A DNA stretch of 64,000 bases from Cristatella mucedo (Eukaryota > Bryozoa > Phylactolaemata > Cristatellidae). The stretch lies in assembly GCA_009760855.2 (NCBI GenBank), contig WPIO01000064.1, forward strand, positions 213,501 to 277,500, read 5' to 3'. Positions 53,458 through 64,000 of the stretch are shown piece after piece. The stretch's first letter is position 1, and each line of letters opens with the position of its first letter. The notes beneath the pieces were generated by a model that was given only the letters and a program-made list of their open reading frames with translations, made no database searches and was not told where the DNA came from. Made by a program: the position numbers and the translations under genes.

Positions 53458-54600
53458 GCTAAGACGGAGAAGAGAAGTTTCAGTGAAGTGCAGCCTCTTG
53501 AACCCTGATTGAAACGTTTCTGACGTTTCATTCTTTTCAATATGTGAAACAAGCTGCTTAGCGACAATTTCTTCAAGAATCTTTGACAAGGAAGGAAGAA
53601 GGAAAACTGGTCGATAGTTTTCAAGGACATCTGTATCTAATCCAGGCTTTGTAATTATGCTTCTTACGATTGCCGATTTGAAAGGCTCGGATACAACCTC
53701 TTTTTCCCTACGAAGCATTAAAATTCTCGGCTATGGCAGGGCTAAGTTGGTCTGCCAGCAAAGACCACAGAGATGATGTTGTATGGTCCTCAGGAGACGA
53801 GCTCGTTTTACTAGAACTTATTAACGTAGCCACGTCGTATGCAGAAACCTCGGAAAACTGTTTACGGAAGGTCACATGTTGTGATTCCACAATTGCTTTA
53901 CTCGGAGGGGACCTTATGGAAGCGCGAATGTGCACTATGTTTTCAGGTAATAAGGCTCAAAAATTTCGGCTGAGAAGGTAATAGCTGGGGAGTCAGAGCT
54001 CTCAAAATTGGCCAGTAAATTGTTTACTGTCTTAAAAATCAGTTTAGGGTCCGAATGGCAGGAATTCAATTGTCGAGTGAAAAGAAGCCTTAGCTATTTA
54101 AGCTTCCGGGTGTAAACTCGAAGGAAGTCTTTGAAATGAACTAGATCTGCATCAGACCCCGATTTCTTAAAATGACGTTCAAGCCAGTGCTTAACACGGT
54201 GCATCTTTTGAAGTTTTTGTTGAAAATTGAAAGGAATCTCTACAACTCTGTACATGGATAGAATGAACGGGAGCATGCTTGTCATGAGCACTCCTGAGTT
54301 TAATGTTCACTGCATTAGTGAGGGTATCGAGGCAGTCGGTCAAGTCTGGGTATAGATCAAGAAGACCTCCATCACAAGCAGATTTCAAAAATATGTCGAT
54401 GCCAACGCTTTTTAAGTTACGTCGCTGGATAAGTTCAACATTACCCTGTACGTACAAGGGAGTAAGAACAGCTCGTCTATTTAATGCGCACACAACACAA
54501 ATTGGCTCTCGGTAGGGGGTAGATAAAGAAAGTCTGAGTGTTCCTGAAACTTCATTCATAAATTCACAGCAGTTCTGATTCTGTTGAGTGGTGACCTTTA
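53458..54600 (-). mobile_element. LINE family B host copy, 5' part
   Basis: - strand: linker segments from about 54600 to 53740 (LIQRRNLKSVGIDIFLKSAC; HKHAPVHSIHV; SEVSAYDVATLISSSKTSSS), then KSAIVRSIITKPGLDTDVLE, NYRPVFLLPSLSKILEEIVA, GFKRLHFTETSLLRL at 53718-53458. Continues at 51838-50470. Upstream of 54600 I see no more of the element. Confidence 0.88.
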
Positions 54601-55074
54601 AACTTCACTGGCGTACACAATGATAAGTATGAAATTTTGATCTGCGAGTGTAGCTGGTCGGTTACTACTTATTCCCGTGTCTTTTATATGAGCGATACTA
54701 GGTAGATAGTTTGGACGTTACTGGATTTCTCATTGCATAGCATCCACTTAGTGAATGGCCTTTTTTGAGGATGAAGGGACATGAAATAAGGCTTAAGACA
54801 TACAAATAATAATTGTGCTAATATGCATCGGAGCCACGGACTCTCCGAACTGAATTCTTACTAGGGTCATTTTGTAAAACACCTGAGGCAGACAAAGCCA
54901 TCAATGGCAAAATTGACGAGTCGACCAATTACCTGGAACAACTAAATGATAGAAATACTTCTTACTTAAAAATAGAAGAATATGAGGTCAGGGAGTTTCT
55001 TATGCGTCACTTACACCTTTTTTCGCTTCATGACCCAGCCTTGGAATAGACTTATCTAGATACAGATGGTTTAA
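54601..55074. other. Intergenic, nothing recognised
   Basis: AT-rich stretch between the LINE B nest and an LTR-like repeat. Confidence 0.35.
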
Positions 55075-55932
55075 AGTTCAGGTACTTTAAAATGGCGGAG
55101 CAGTCTCAAACCAGCTAGATTACGGCTGATAGCCATTTTTCGCGAGTATGCGATTACGCGAGAATCTATGGCTGAGGCCGTATAAAAGCCGCAATTGACA
55201 CGCAGTTCTGATTTCAGACTCGGCGTAGAAATTGGCGCTGAGTCGAGCGTTAGGCCAAAGAGCAGTTTGTGTGAGTCACGATCACCGTGCAGCGCCTGTA
55301 ATCCTCCGCTTCTGTCAAATAGACTTTTCAACGGGATGGATACAGACTTGAAGCGTCTAGGTCTACGAGGGCTCGTCGTCCCTGCCGCGTTCCCGCTCCA
55401 ATGCCCGAATACCTACGGGCATTGGAGCAGGCAGCACTTACAAGTAGCTAAAGCTAGCCGTGTTACAAGGTTCATGCACCACCGGCATTGGTCCCGCTAT
55501 GGCTGAGACCAGCGCTATGAGCGCTACGTTTGCGGCCTAGTTCTGACCGGACGCGGAAACCGCACGCAGCTCTTTTTTTGTGGGCATGTCATCGCCGTCA
55601 CGTGGTTCCGCGCCACCCCCCCCCCCCCAGCCGACGTTCCGTTCGCCCTGCGGGCGAGCTCCATGCCGGCGAGCGACGCGTCCCTTGCCGCGCAATTCAC
55701 TTTCTGCCTGTGCGTCGGCCTGCACGCACGCTATCCGTTCTTGTTCTCTCTTATCACCGCGTGCATCGGAGCAGCACGCACGACGGCCACTGCATCAGTA
55801 TGTGCGCTCGCTCGCTTGAGTTGCTTGTGTGCGATACAATACAGCCGTCGTCGACAACGCAACGACTCGCTTGTAGGGGCTTCGCTCTTCGTCGCGTCGC
55901 CATCGCGCGCCCACGAGCCCCTACGTTGTAAC
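55075..55932 (+). mobile_element. LTR-like repeat with TATA box, copy 2 (possible 5' LTR)
   Basis: AAAATGGCGGAGCAGTCTC (55089), ATCTATGGCTGAGGCCG then TATAAAAGCC (55172-55190), CCTGTAATCCTCCGCTTCTG and AATAGACTTTTC (55297-55330), in the same order as the copy at 58885. A GC-rich part with a C14 run follows. Near 55925-55945 the sequence GTTGTAACATTGGGTGCCAG looks like an LTR end (…ACA) followed by a primer-binding-site-like TGGGTGCCAGAATTG. A 13-bp inverted repeat lies at 55395-55428. No integrase or protease is seen downstream. Confidence 0.45.
55395..55428. repeat. Perfect 13-bp stem hairpin
   Basis: GCTCCAATGCCCG (55395-55407) and CGGGCATTGGAGC (55416-55428), loop AATACCTA. Confidence 0.93.
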
Positions 55933-56481
55933 ATTGGGTGCCAGAATTGTTGGATACTTGCCGATGACCCTGGGCAGTTTTCTTGCGTAAGTCTCACTGC
56001 CTGCGACAATATTCGTCAACACTGAACCTGAAAGATGGACATATTTGTTATCGAGTGTGACTAACTTACGGAATGCGCTATGTCTTAGAGCAACGAACTG
56101 GCAGCCTGCTTTACTAAGCCTCGGAATTCGGAAAAATGCCCAGCAGAACTTGAGGTAATTGATTTCATGTTCAACCGCATTTAAGAATGTCGAGGAAGAG
56201 CATCGTCCTGTCCTTACGTTAGTGATTGGTGGATGGTGGAGCTACGGATGTAACCAGGCAATACTAAATTTCAAGCAGACAGCAACAGCATTTAAACGTA
56301 GTAGTATGGAGATTACATTTATCTTGAAAGCAGAGGTGCATCTACTTGTGAAGTGAAATTCAGGAATATCTACTGCAATGTCAATGCTAGACAGCAGTGA
56401 GCAGCTAGCAGTAAGTTTGAGAAGGGTACGCTTCTGAAAACTGAGTGCACTAATGACGCCAGGAGGCTTTAACCGTGGTAA

Positions 56482-56793
56482 GCTACCTTAGAAGATGTCA
56501 GTAGCGATAAGGTTATCAATGCAGCACAGGTTGACGCCATATTTCAAGCTCGTGAGTCGAAATCGGGAAGCCGATATAAGGCATGCGGCAATATACGGCT
56601 TGAGAAGCTAGAGACTTCGATTTTAGACGAGAGCATAGAAATGGCTATCAATAACATACAAGTGTCTGGTACCTTTGCATCGACTGTCGATTTGAGGCAT
56701 CAAGTTTTCATTCTTCCTGAATCGGTTATAGCTACTATGGAACCTGTGACTGATGTAACTTGGTTTTATGTTGCTACCTGTTTGCACTGCTGA
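56482..56793 (+). other. Open reading stretch, 103 codons, unidentified
   Basis: Open from GCT at 56482 to TGA at 56791, with no early ATG: TLEDVSSDKVINAAQVDAIF, then RLEKLETSILDESIEMAINN, then RHQVFILPESVIATMEPVTD. In the +1 frame directly after it, a Cys-rich stretch reads CTADCIYCCSDDG-stop-PALSDC and, later, ASNVTVNKPCYIPDEELL. The pattern looks like a decayed secreted or membrane protein sequence with a frameshift. The family is not recognised. It lies downstream of the LTR-like repeat. Confidence 0.35.
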
Positions 56794-56984
56794 TTGCATC
56801 TACTGCTGCTCTGATGATGGCTAACCTGCTTTGTCTGACTGCACGCCTAATACAGATTATGTATGGGTCGCAAGTAATGTGACTGTCAACAAGCCGTGCT
56901 ACATTCCAGACGAGGAACTGTTGTTTGCAATATTCATTCTATAAACAATGCTACATGTTGCATGCTTATGCAACATAACAGGCT

Positions 56985-58070
56985 GCAGAGGACTACCCTC
57001 TGCAGAAAGTGATTAAGGCCATGGAATAGGATATCACTTTTTATGCTGACGATATTCCGCTGTATTTATCATTCAAACCGTCGGAATCTGCTGCAGCACC
57101 TGATAAACTGAATGCTTGCTTTCCCGACATTCGATCCTTCATGTCGGAAAAATAAGTGAAACTAATTGACGATAAAACTGAACTGTTACTCATATGACAC
57201 CTTAAGCGTGTTGTTGAATTAGAAAGATTTGCACTTTCAGTCAATAATGTTGCTGTGAGACCATCACTACGTGCTCGAAATTTAGCTGTCGTTTTCGACA
57301 GCTGCCTACATTTTAAAAGCTTCATTCAGAAGACAGCTAGCCATCACGTCTGATCCCTGTCAAAGATTAGGACCTGTCTTTCACAGTGGCTCGCAAAAAA
57401 ATTAACTAGTTCCTTAGTTCTGTCTTGACTTGATTATTGTAATTCCCTTTTGGCTGGGCTGACAAAGTAGGCAACTAGGCCACTGAAAATGGCTATGAAT
57501 ATGGTTGCAAGGCTAGTTTTCAAATCCCGGGGGTTTGACCACGCGTCTACTTTGCTGAAAGAGCAAAAATGGCTGCCGGCTGATCAACGGATACAGAGCA
57601 AATTTCTTATGCTGAGCGATAAGCCCTGCCACGGCTTGGCTCCTCCGTACCTAGCTGAACTGTTCCACCAGTTTCAGCCTCCTCGCGGCCTCAGGTCCTG
57701 TATGGACAATAAATTAGCTGTTCCATTCCTTCGCTTATAGATCGTTGGCTATAGAAGCTTCAGCTCAGCAGGTCTTAGACTGTGGAACTCGCTTTCACGA
57801 TTCTTACTCAACGACAACTACTCTCCAGCTTCCTACTATGGCTCATCTTTTCCAGCGGTTCCATGCTACTCACTACTTGAACTGCTCACCTGACTCTGCT
57901 GTGCTCCCCACTTTCTCTTTGTTGCGTGAGATGAAGTTTGTTGGCTACCTGATACGTACCAAAAGCCGCTTCGGCTGTGAGTGAGCTATGCAGAAACCTG
58001 TTGTGGAATACTCACATAGTCTGTGTGACTTTTTGGAGTTACACACGGATATACATTACATTACTCGTGA
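56985..58070 (+). mobile_element. LINE family B, degenerate 3' half
   Basis: Starts at the catalytic box (HFYADDIPLYLSFKPSESAA), then ARNLAVVFDSCLHFKSFIQK, SSLVLS-stop-LDYCNSLLAGL, an open part 57489-57740, WNSLSRFLLNDNYSPA, and a tail with ACATTACATT near 58060. At least five stops and several indels. Confidence 0.88.
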
Positions 58071-58884
58071 GTGTCGTACGTTCTGCGTGTTAATAGTGGC
58101 TACTTTTCGCACGTTTTCCAACTTAAGGAAACTTTTTCTCTCGTGTTTCATTACAACTGTGTGACGTCATCTGCAATAATTTGGCTGACATTGCAACTGG
58201 GTTAATGCTATTTCTTCATCTTCGATTACGTGAATGTTGATTCATGTCGAACGGCTGCAATCATTCTATGTTTGCTGAATCACCCTAAAGTAAAAGCAAA
58301 TCTGGTAGACCTCTTTTTCCGACTCACAGTAACTTAACGGTTCACTGCCTCCGAAAGTCTGCCATTCTTTATAGGCTCCTAAGTGACGTTGGACACTGGA
58401 CTTTGTCCATGATATCCCAAAGACTAACTGAACTAATTGCAGGCCAGACTGGATTGCTGAAGCAATGCCAGTGCTTGCCCTGATAAGACGAAGTTGAAAT
58501 TGCTCGTGCTACGGTGGAGCGAAATTGTCTTCTCTCTGTGTGGTGCGTACTAACTTTGTTCTGTAATAAGAGATTGTTTCAGATATCCATTAAGGTAGTA
58601 CTACGGCTAAAGGCGCTTTTCTGTCTCCAGCCAAGTGACGTAATGACGACCTGAACGTGCGATAAGCTGTAAGTTCTGGAGATGCTTCGAAGTCCTGCTT
58701 GTTGGTGGGACCGCTGATGGCGAAGACTTTCAAGTCAAGAAGCCGCAGAGACAGCTTAGAAGAAGACGACCCGAAAATCCTCTGTAGCAATTTGCATTTG
58801 ACCCTGTAGATTCACTGAAGCAGAACATTGACGGCTACCATAGACGATTGTTAGCTTTTTTATTTGCGGCAGAGGACGAACTTT
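58071..58884. other. Intergenic, nothing recognised
   Basis: Between a LINE B tail and an LTR-like repeat. No domain or repeat family seen. Confidence 0.35.
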
Positions 58885-59215
58885 ATTTAAGGAGGTGGCA
58901 GCAAAATGGCGGCGTCAGCTAAACCAGCCCGGCATATTAAGTCTGATAATCATTGTTCTTGATTATGCAATAATCTATGGCCGGGACTGAATAAAAACCG
59001 GCGCCATAAGATAGGCAGGAAGCTGTTATTCCCGACTTGGCATTGGCATTAGAGCTGATTTGATCTCTCGGCCACAGGGCCGTTGGTGTGCGTCCGCTGC
59101 TGTCAAAAAGACTTGTCTACCTTATGGAGAGTAACTTGATGTGTTAACGTACTAGCTTTCTTTGTCACTTGCCTGCTCCGCTACTGACTGCCTACCTGCG
59201 TGAATTGGTACAGCA
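58885..59215 (+). mobile_element. LTR-like repeat, copy 3
   Basis: AAAATGGCGGCGTCAGCTAA (58905), AATCTATGGCCGGGACTGAA then TAAAAACCGG (58970-59000), and TCCGCTGCTGTCAAAAAGAC (59094) line up with copy 2. The TATA box here reads AATAAAAA. Confidence 0.45.
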
Positions 59216-60383
59216 ACTAGAAGCACGTAAATGTGCTGGATGAGAATTGGAGCTCAACCCAAAGTGCGTTCAATATTCGATCTATCCAAATAGACTGTGC
59301 AAGATGTGCACTGACCTTCACCGTTCACAGTCGTATTGCTGCAGCACGTATTGGACTGTGGTGGATTTCTATATTAGCCCGAGCCATCCCACAGGCAATC
59401 CCATTGCATGGAATGAGAACCTGGGAGTATACTGTACAGTTTCCTGATATCTAATAGGTTCACTTTCAATAGGATGGGCTACGAAATCAAAATAATTGAA
59501 GCTTCACTCATTCGAAAACTATTTAATAGGCTTTGGATTGAGTACTGGCTCAGGCCGTTGTAATCTATTGGTGTTCAAGGAAATCCACATGTAAAAACAA
59601 TCTTTAAATATTTTTGGTGATTCTTAACAGAGTTTATTTTTATATGAAACCAAGTTTATATTTAATTGCTGTCCTCTGATGGAGGTTTCGCAGTTTGAAT
59701 TGGTAGCGATAAAATTCATGTCCGCTGTAGTCGATTGCAATGCATTGCAATTCATTGTACGATAAGGTTTGTGTATGTGTCGCAAAAAACCATTTTTAAG
59801 ACAATTTGGTGATAGCACAGCATAACTTGTAATCAAAATAATTAAATTTCATCTTTATGAAGATGGTACATTGTAAATTTTCCATGGATTGTAGTGAACT
59901 GAGTTTTATTTTACTCGCGGCCCAAGCCTTTACAGCCCATATTAGTAGGAACGCAACTTTGCAGTTGTGCTAAAAATGGGCTAACATTGAGTTCGCTACT
60001 GTCTAAAAAAAAGGCCCCTATCTTTAGTATTTATATGTGCTGACGACGAATATGTCCATACAATTTGTATTAGCTTTCTTATGAAGATATTTCATATAGT
60101 TCCTGTTCTTCGTTTCACTATGTAACTTCATCTAGTAGGACACCTAAATAAGCCTCGACTGATGTACTATTGCGTCGTATTGGTTAGTGTCATCATGCGC
60201 AAATCATCCAGAGTTTTTCGCACCATTTTCTGATGCGATGCAATACTAATGCCAGACGGCTACTCCAGTAAGCTGGCTTCATAAAGCCCATTAGGAAAGC
60301 TTGAGCATTTCGAATATTTCTGACTTTATGCGAGACAGTAAAAGCTACTGTCAAGTGAAACTGTTATTGTTTTATCTAGTGAG
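59216..60383. other. Intergenic, nothing recognised
   Basis: Two overlapping + strand frames at 59233-59454 have no known motif. Confidence 0.35.
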
Positions 60384-61440
60384 GTGCAGCACAGGACATT
60401 ATTGTCTCGGAAGTGTGTTAATACCATCAAAAATGTTTGCTATATTTGTGGAAAAGTGATTTTTGCCTACAAGAAGAAAAGTATCACTTCTCAGGTGAAG
60501 AAGGCGTATCATCGTAACTTCGGGCGCAAAATTGGTGACCAAGACCAGCCTTGGATCCCGCATAAATGCTGCGCTACATGTGCAACGCAACTTTCACATT
60601 GGTTGAATAACAAAAGACCATCAACGCCGTTTGCAGTCACCATGGTGACCATGGGAGCCAAAACCACATGCAGCATCATCGACCGCGCACAAAATAACGC
60701 AGGAGAACTAAATGACCTGGTTCGAGATTAGGACTTATCCAAGAATAAAATAGAATTGCTAAGATTAAGACTCTAACAATGGAATCTTCTCGAAGAAGAT
60801 ATCCCAATTACTTAATATCAAAAGCTCCACCAGCACTTGGATTCTTTCTTTAGAAAAGAAAGTAATATGGTATTCTGTTCCAACATTCAGGACCTCGCGA
60901 ACGCTTTACAAATCACTCATGACCCACAAGAATGGAGACTATGTGTAGACTCTTTGAAGCTGAATCTTAAGGCTGTGCTTTTGCACAATGGAAACCTTGC
61001 ATCTATTCGAGTAGGGCATGCCGTCCGCATGAAACAGATATACAATAACTTAAAAAGCCACTGAATTCCATTAAGTATGACAAGTACAGCCGGCAATTTT
61101 GTGGTGATTTGAAAGTAGTTTCCCTTTTAGTATACTGCAGCAAGGATACATAAAAGGCAGGTGTTTCTTATGTAAGTAGGATATCAGAGCAAGGGCGTTG
61201 CCCTACTTGCGAAAGGGATTGACTCTCAGACAAAATTTAGCTGTTAGAGAGACGAATATCCAGGACCAATCTCTGGTCGAGGCTCACACAATCCTGCTAC
61301 CACCTCTTCATATCAAAATAGGTTTGATGTAGAACTTCGTGGAAGCCATGAACCGGACATAGCCAGTTTTCCAATACCTGCATTAAAAACTCCCTCGACT
61401 CAGCAAAGAAAAGATTAAAGTTAGAGTTTTCGTGGATGTA
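60384..61440 (+). pseudogene. Degenerate copy of a multicopy CYICG-type gene family, 5' part
   Basis: Frame 60384-60731 reads RKCVNTIKNVCYICGKVIFA, SQVKKAYHRNFGRKIGDQDQ, PWIPHKCCATCATQLSHWLN: CxxC pairs suggest a zinc-binding start. After a TAG where a Leu is expected (LVRD-stop-DLSKNKIELL), the frame goes on as QWNLLEEDIPIT, SNIQDLANALQITHDPQEWR, LKLNLKAVLLHNGN, VRMKQIYNNLKS, then SIKYDKYSRQFCGDLKVVSL with more stops and shifts. The family is, from memory, abundant in arthropod genomes with no assigned function, and behaves like a transposon-derived gene. No ATG starts the frame. Interrupted at 61440 by LINE B. Confidence 0.72.
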
Positions 61441-62518
61441 ATGTATCTCCGTCTGTAACTCCACAAAGTCAAAAAGACCATGTGGGTGTTACGCAGGAGA
61501 GTTTTGTATAGCCCACTCACAGCCTAAGCGGATTTCGGTACGCATTCGGTACCCAACAGACTTCGTCTCACGCAACAAAGAGAAAGTGAGAAGGATAGCA
61601 GAGTCAGGAGAGCAGTTGAGGTAGTGAGTAGCATAGAAGTAGCAACTCAGGACCGCTGAAAAGGATGTGCCATAGCCGGCAGTAGGAGAGTAGTTGTCGT
61701 TGCGTAAGAATTGTGGAAACAAGTTCCACAGTCTAGGACCTGCAGAGCTACAGCTTCCGTCGCCAACGGTCTTTAAGCGGAGGAATTGGACAGCTAATTT
61801 ATTGTCCACACAGGACCTGAGGGCGCGAACAGGCTGAAACTGATGCAGCATTTCAGCTACGTACGAAGGAGCCAAGCCGTGGCGAGCCTTGTGGGTCAGC
61901 GTAAGAACTTTGCTCTGTATCCTTTGCTCAACCGGCAACCATCCTAGCTCTTTCAGCAAAGGAGACACGTGCTCAAACCACTGGGACCTGAAGACTAGCC
62001 GTGCAGCCATATTCATAGTCCGCTGTGGTGGCAGAATTGCTTTCTTTGGCAGCCCAGCCAAAAGGGAATTACAATAATCCATCCGAGACAGAACTAAAGA
62101 GCTAGTTAAATTCTTTACAAGCCACTGTGGGAGACAGCTCCTAATCTTGGATAGGGATAGGATGTGATGGCTAGCTGTAGAGGCAGTCTTCTGAATGAAG
62201 CTTTTGAAATTGAGGCAGCTGTCGAAAACGACACCTAAATTTCGAGCACGTGGTGATGGTAGCACAATAGCATCACCTATTAGAAGAGCAAAGCCTTTTA
62301 ATCAAGCCACACGCTTAGAGTGTCCTATGAGCAGCAGTTTGGTTTTATCATCATTTAATTTCAGGGAGTTTTCCGACGTCCAGAATCGAATATCGGCAAG
62401 GCAAGCGTTCGGTTTCTCAGTTGCGCAGCAGATTCTGACGGTTTGAATGACAAATACAGCTGAGTATCGTCAGCATAGAAGTGATATCATATTCCATTGG
62501 CTTTAATCACTTTTCCTA
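61441..62518 (-). mobile_element. LINE family B inserted in the CYICG-type pseudogene
   Basis: Tail at 61441 (ATGTATCTCCGTCTGTAACTC), open frame 62265-61489 (258 codons) from SPRARNLGVVFDSCLNFKSF through VLSRMDYCNSLLAGLPKKAI to RLGCEWAIQNSPA. A worn stretch up to about 62518 covers the catalytic-box region (the - strand encodes [13 protein letters not shown] in shifted frames). Flanks GTGGATGTA | GATCATCGG join into the host reading frame when the LINE is removed. Confidence 0.92.
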
Positions 62519-62953
62519 GATCATCGGATTTGAGAGCTCTTCAAAGATAGCTAGTTCAACAATTTACTTTAGGGTGATGCAAAATAGGCATGGAATTAGT
62601 TTCACCTATTTTGCAATCGTTTACGGAAATTTTAGAGCAGAAAACTTCAAGGAACTATTAAAAGACATGCTGATGCGGCATCAGAAACGTGGCTGTAATA
62701 TGTCTCTAAAGATCCACTTCTTTTCCCATTTGAATTTTTTCTCCGACAACTGTGGTATGGTTAGTGATGAACATGGTGAACGTTTTCATAAAGATATCGC
62801 ATCAATGAACAAAGATACCAAGGTAAATGGACCACTAAAATGTTGACTGACTACTGCTGGTCACTCCCCAGAAACGCTCCCGAAAAGCTGCACAAGAGAC
62901 AGGCAAAGAAGTCCATGAAGTATTCTATGACTTCATTCTTCTACATGTATTAA
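62519..62953 (+). pseudogene. Degenerate copy of the CYICG-type gene family, 3' part
   Basis: Continues the family after the LINE: RGCNMSLKIHFFSHLNFFSD, NCGMVSDEHGERFHKDIASM in frame 62574-62846, then a one-base deletion near 62813. In the restored frame: RYQGKW, then MLTDYCWSLPRNAPEKLHKR and QAKKSMKYSM to TAA at 62951. Together with 60384-61440 this spans most of the protein; several stops show it is dead. Confidence 0.75.
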
Positions 62954-63454
62954 TCATGGGTATGTTACTAATGGCGTTTCATGATGCGAACGATAATTTA
63001 TTGCAGATTATAAAAAATTGACAATTTTAAAATTTGACTCATATTTGTGTTGAGCACCTAAAATTAATCCGTAGCATGATTTTTTTTAATTTTCTGACCA
63101 GCAAAGTGTGTGTTTAAATTTAAATGACAGAACGTAAGTATGCGCTAGAAGCTGTAGCTTCATGCGACAAATTTTGGGTCAATGTTCTGCGACATCCTGT
63201 GGATTTCAGTATTGGGTAGCATTCTGGTGGATTTCAGCAATCTTTCGCTCTAAAGGTCATCAAAGTCAACGTAGAAATCTCAATCAATCAACTATCACAT
63301 GTCCCACAGGATGATTTTATTGAGTAGCTCTTCTATATATAGATTTATTCAGCTAGCAGGGTGTCAGCAGGTCACAGCCACGACCGGCATAGGCATTGAT
63401 GGAGATCTGATTACAGCTTAAGCAAATAAATACCCATGCGAAATGCTAAAGGTG
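62954..63454. other. Intergenic, nothing recognised
   Basis: AT-rich sequence between the pseudogene and the last LINE B fragment. Confidence 0.35.
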
Positions 63455-63985
63455 TTATCGACGGACATGATGGCTGCCGGTTGATTAACGGATACAGAGC
63501 AAAAATCTACGGTGACCCACAAGGCCCTCTACGGCTTGGCTCCTCCGTACGTAGCTGAACTGATGCACCAGTTTTAGCCTCCTCATGTCCTCAAGTCCTG
63601 TCCGGACGATAAGTTAGCTGTTCCATTCCTCCGCTTGGAGACCTGTGGCGACAGAAGCTTAAGCTGTGCTGGTCCTAGGGCTGTGGAACTCGCTTCCACG
63701 ATTCTTACGCAAGGACAAATACTCTCCTGCTGCTGACTTGGCCCATCCCTTCCAGCGGTCCTGAGCAGCAACTTCCATGCTGCTGACTACCTCAACCACT
63801 TACCTGACTCTGCTACGCTTCCTCTTTTCTCTTTGTTGCTTGAGATAAAGTATGTTGGCTACCGAATGCATACTGAAAGCTGCTTAGGCTGTGAGTGCGA
63901 CAGACAAAGCTCCGCTTCTTAATTCCCACATAGTCTTTGAGGCTTTGTGGAGTTACAGACGGAGATACATCACATTACGTAAGAT
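63455..63985 (+). mobile_element. LINE family B, degenerate 3' end
   Basis: From CTGCCGGTTGATTAACGG (WLPVEQRIQSKV region) through TTGGCTCCTCCGTACGTAGC, TGTGGAACTCGCTTCCACG, and the tail GTGGAGTTACAGACGGAGAT with ACATCACATTACG. Several stops. Confidence 0.87.
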
Positions 63986-64000
63986 ATTCCTGAACGACAA

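Noticed and set aside
51839-54600. Twin-priming inversion of one LINE B insertion
   Set aside because: The + and - parts overlap in the reverse-transcriptase region, and the two - strand parts join precisely across the + copy, so a nested insertion explains it better.
55530-56025. Overlapping Pro/Arg-rich frames of 80-133 codons
   Set aside because: GC-rich sequence keeps several frames open at once on both strands; no domain, and the region is part of an LTR-like repeat.

Overview
The window is genomic DNA of an animal, most likely an invertebrate. Real genes here are split by GT...AG introns whose reading phases agree. Most of the rest is decayed non-LTR retrotransposons, tRNA-derived SINEs, DNA-transposon remnants and microsatellites. 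I see no operons, bacterial genes or CRISPR. The taxon cannot be fixed from the sequence. A degenerate gene at 60384-62953 belongs to a multicopy family that I recall mainly from arthropods, which is only a weak hint.

Two host genes can be supported. (1) A cadherin-type adhesion receptor runs on the + strand from 416 to 28256. Eleven exons encode the C-terminal part: three cadherin repeats (one partial), a membrane-proximal region, one transmembrane helix, and a cytoplasmic tail of about 175 residues ending in a Gln-rich segment. The 5' end of the gene lies left of the window. Its introns (0.1 to 10 kb) are full of LINEs. (2) A rhodopsin-family peptide-type GPCR lies on the - strand, 41014 to 38871. 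It has two coding exons, a DRY motif and paired cysteines, and an in-frame TAG at codon 100 breaks an otherwise clean reading frame. Its first exon sits in a GC-rich island bordered by long CT/GA tracts.

The mobile fraction is dominated by two LINE families with apurinic-endonuclease-type architecture (CR1/L2-like, my inference). Family A ends in a conserved 3' stem-loop (AAAGCGCC...GGCGCTTT) followed by an ATT repeat. Family B ends in ACATT/ATTAC repeats. Each family has one case where a + strand copy sits inside a - strand copy of the same family. A tRNA-derived SINE (SINE1) has a 3' stem-loop like that of family A, suggesting it uses the family A machinery. A second tRNA-like SINE (SINE2), a non-autonomous hAT-like element with an 8-bp target duplication, and a TATA-bearing LTR-like repeat complete the set.

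Layout: 1-28256 cadherin gene with LINEs in its introns; 28257-38870 intergenic repeats, including a 190-bp TA tract; 38871-41400 GPCR gene and upstream island; 41489-46330 CT/GTCT tracts and LINE A copies; 46331-50470 sparse, with possible unidentified coding remnants; 50470-54600 LINE B nest; 54600-60380 LTR-like repeats and a decayed LINE B; 60384-62953 broken gene-family copy split by a LINE B; 63455-63985 one more LINE B end.
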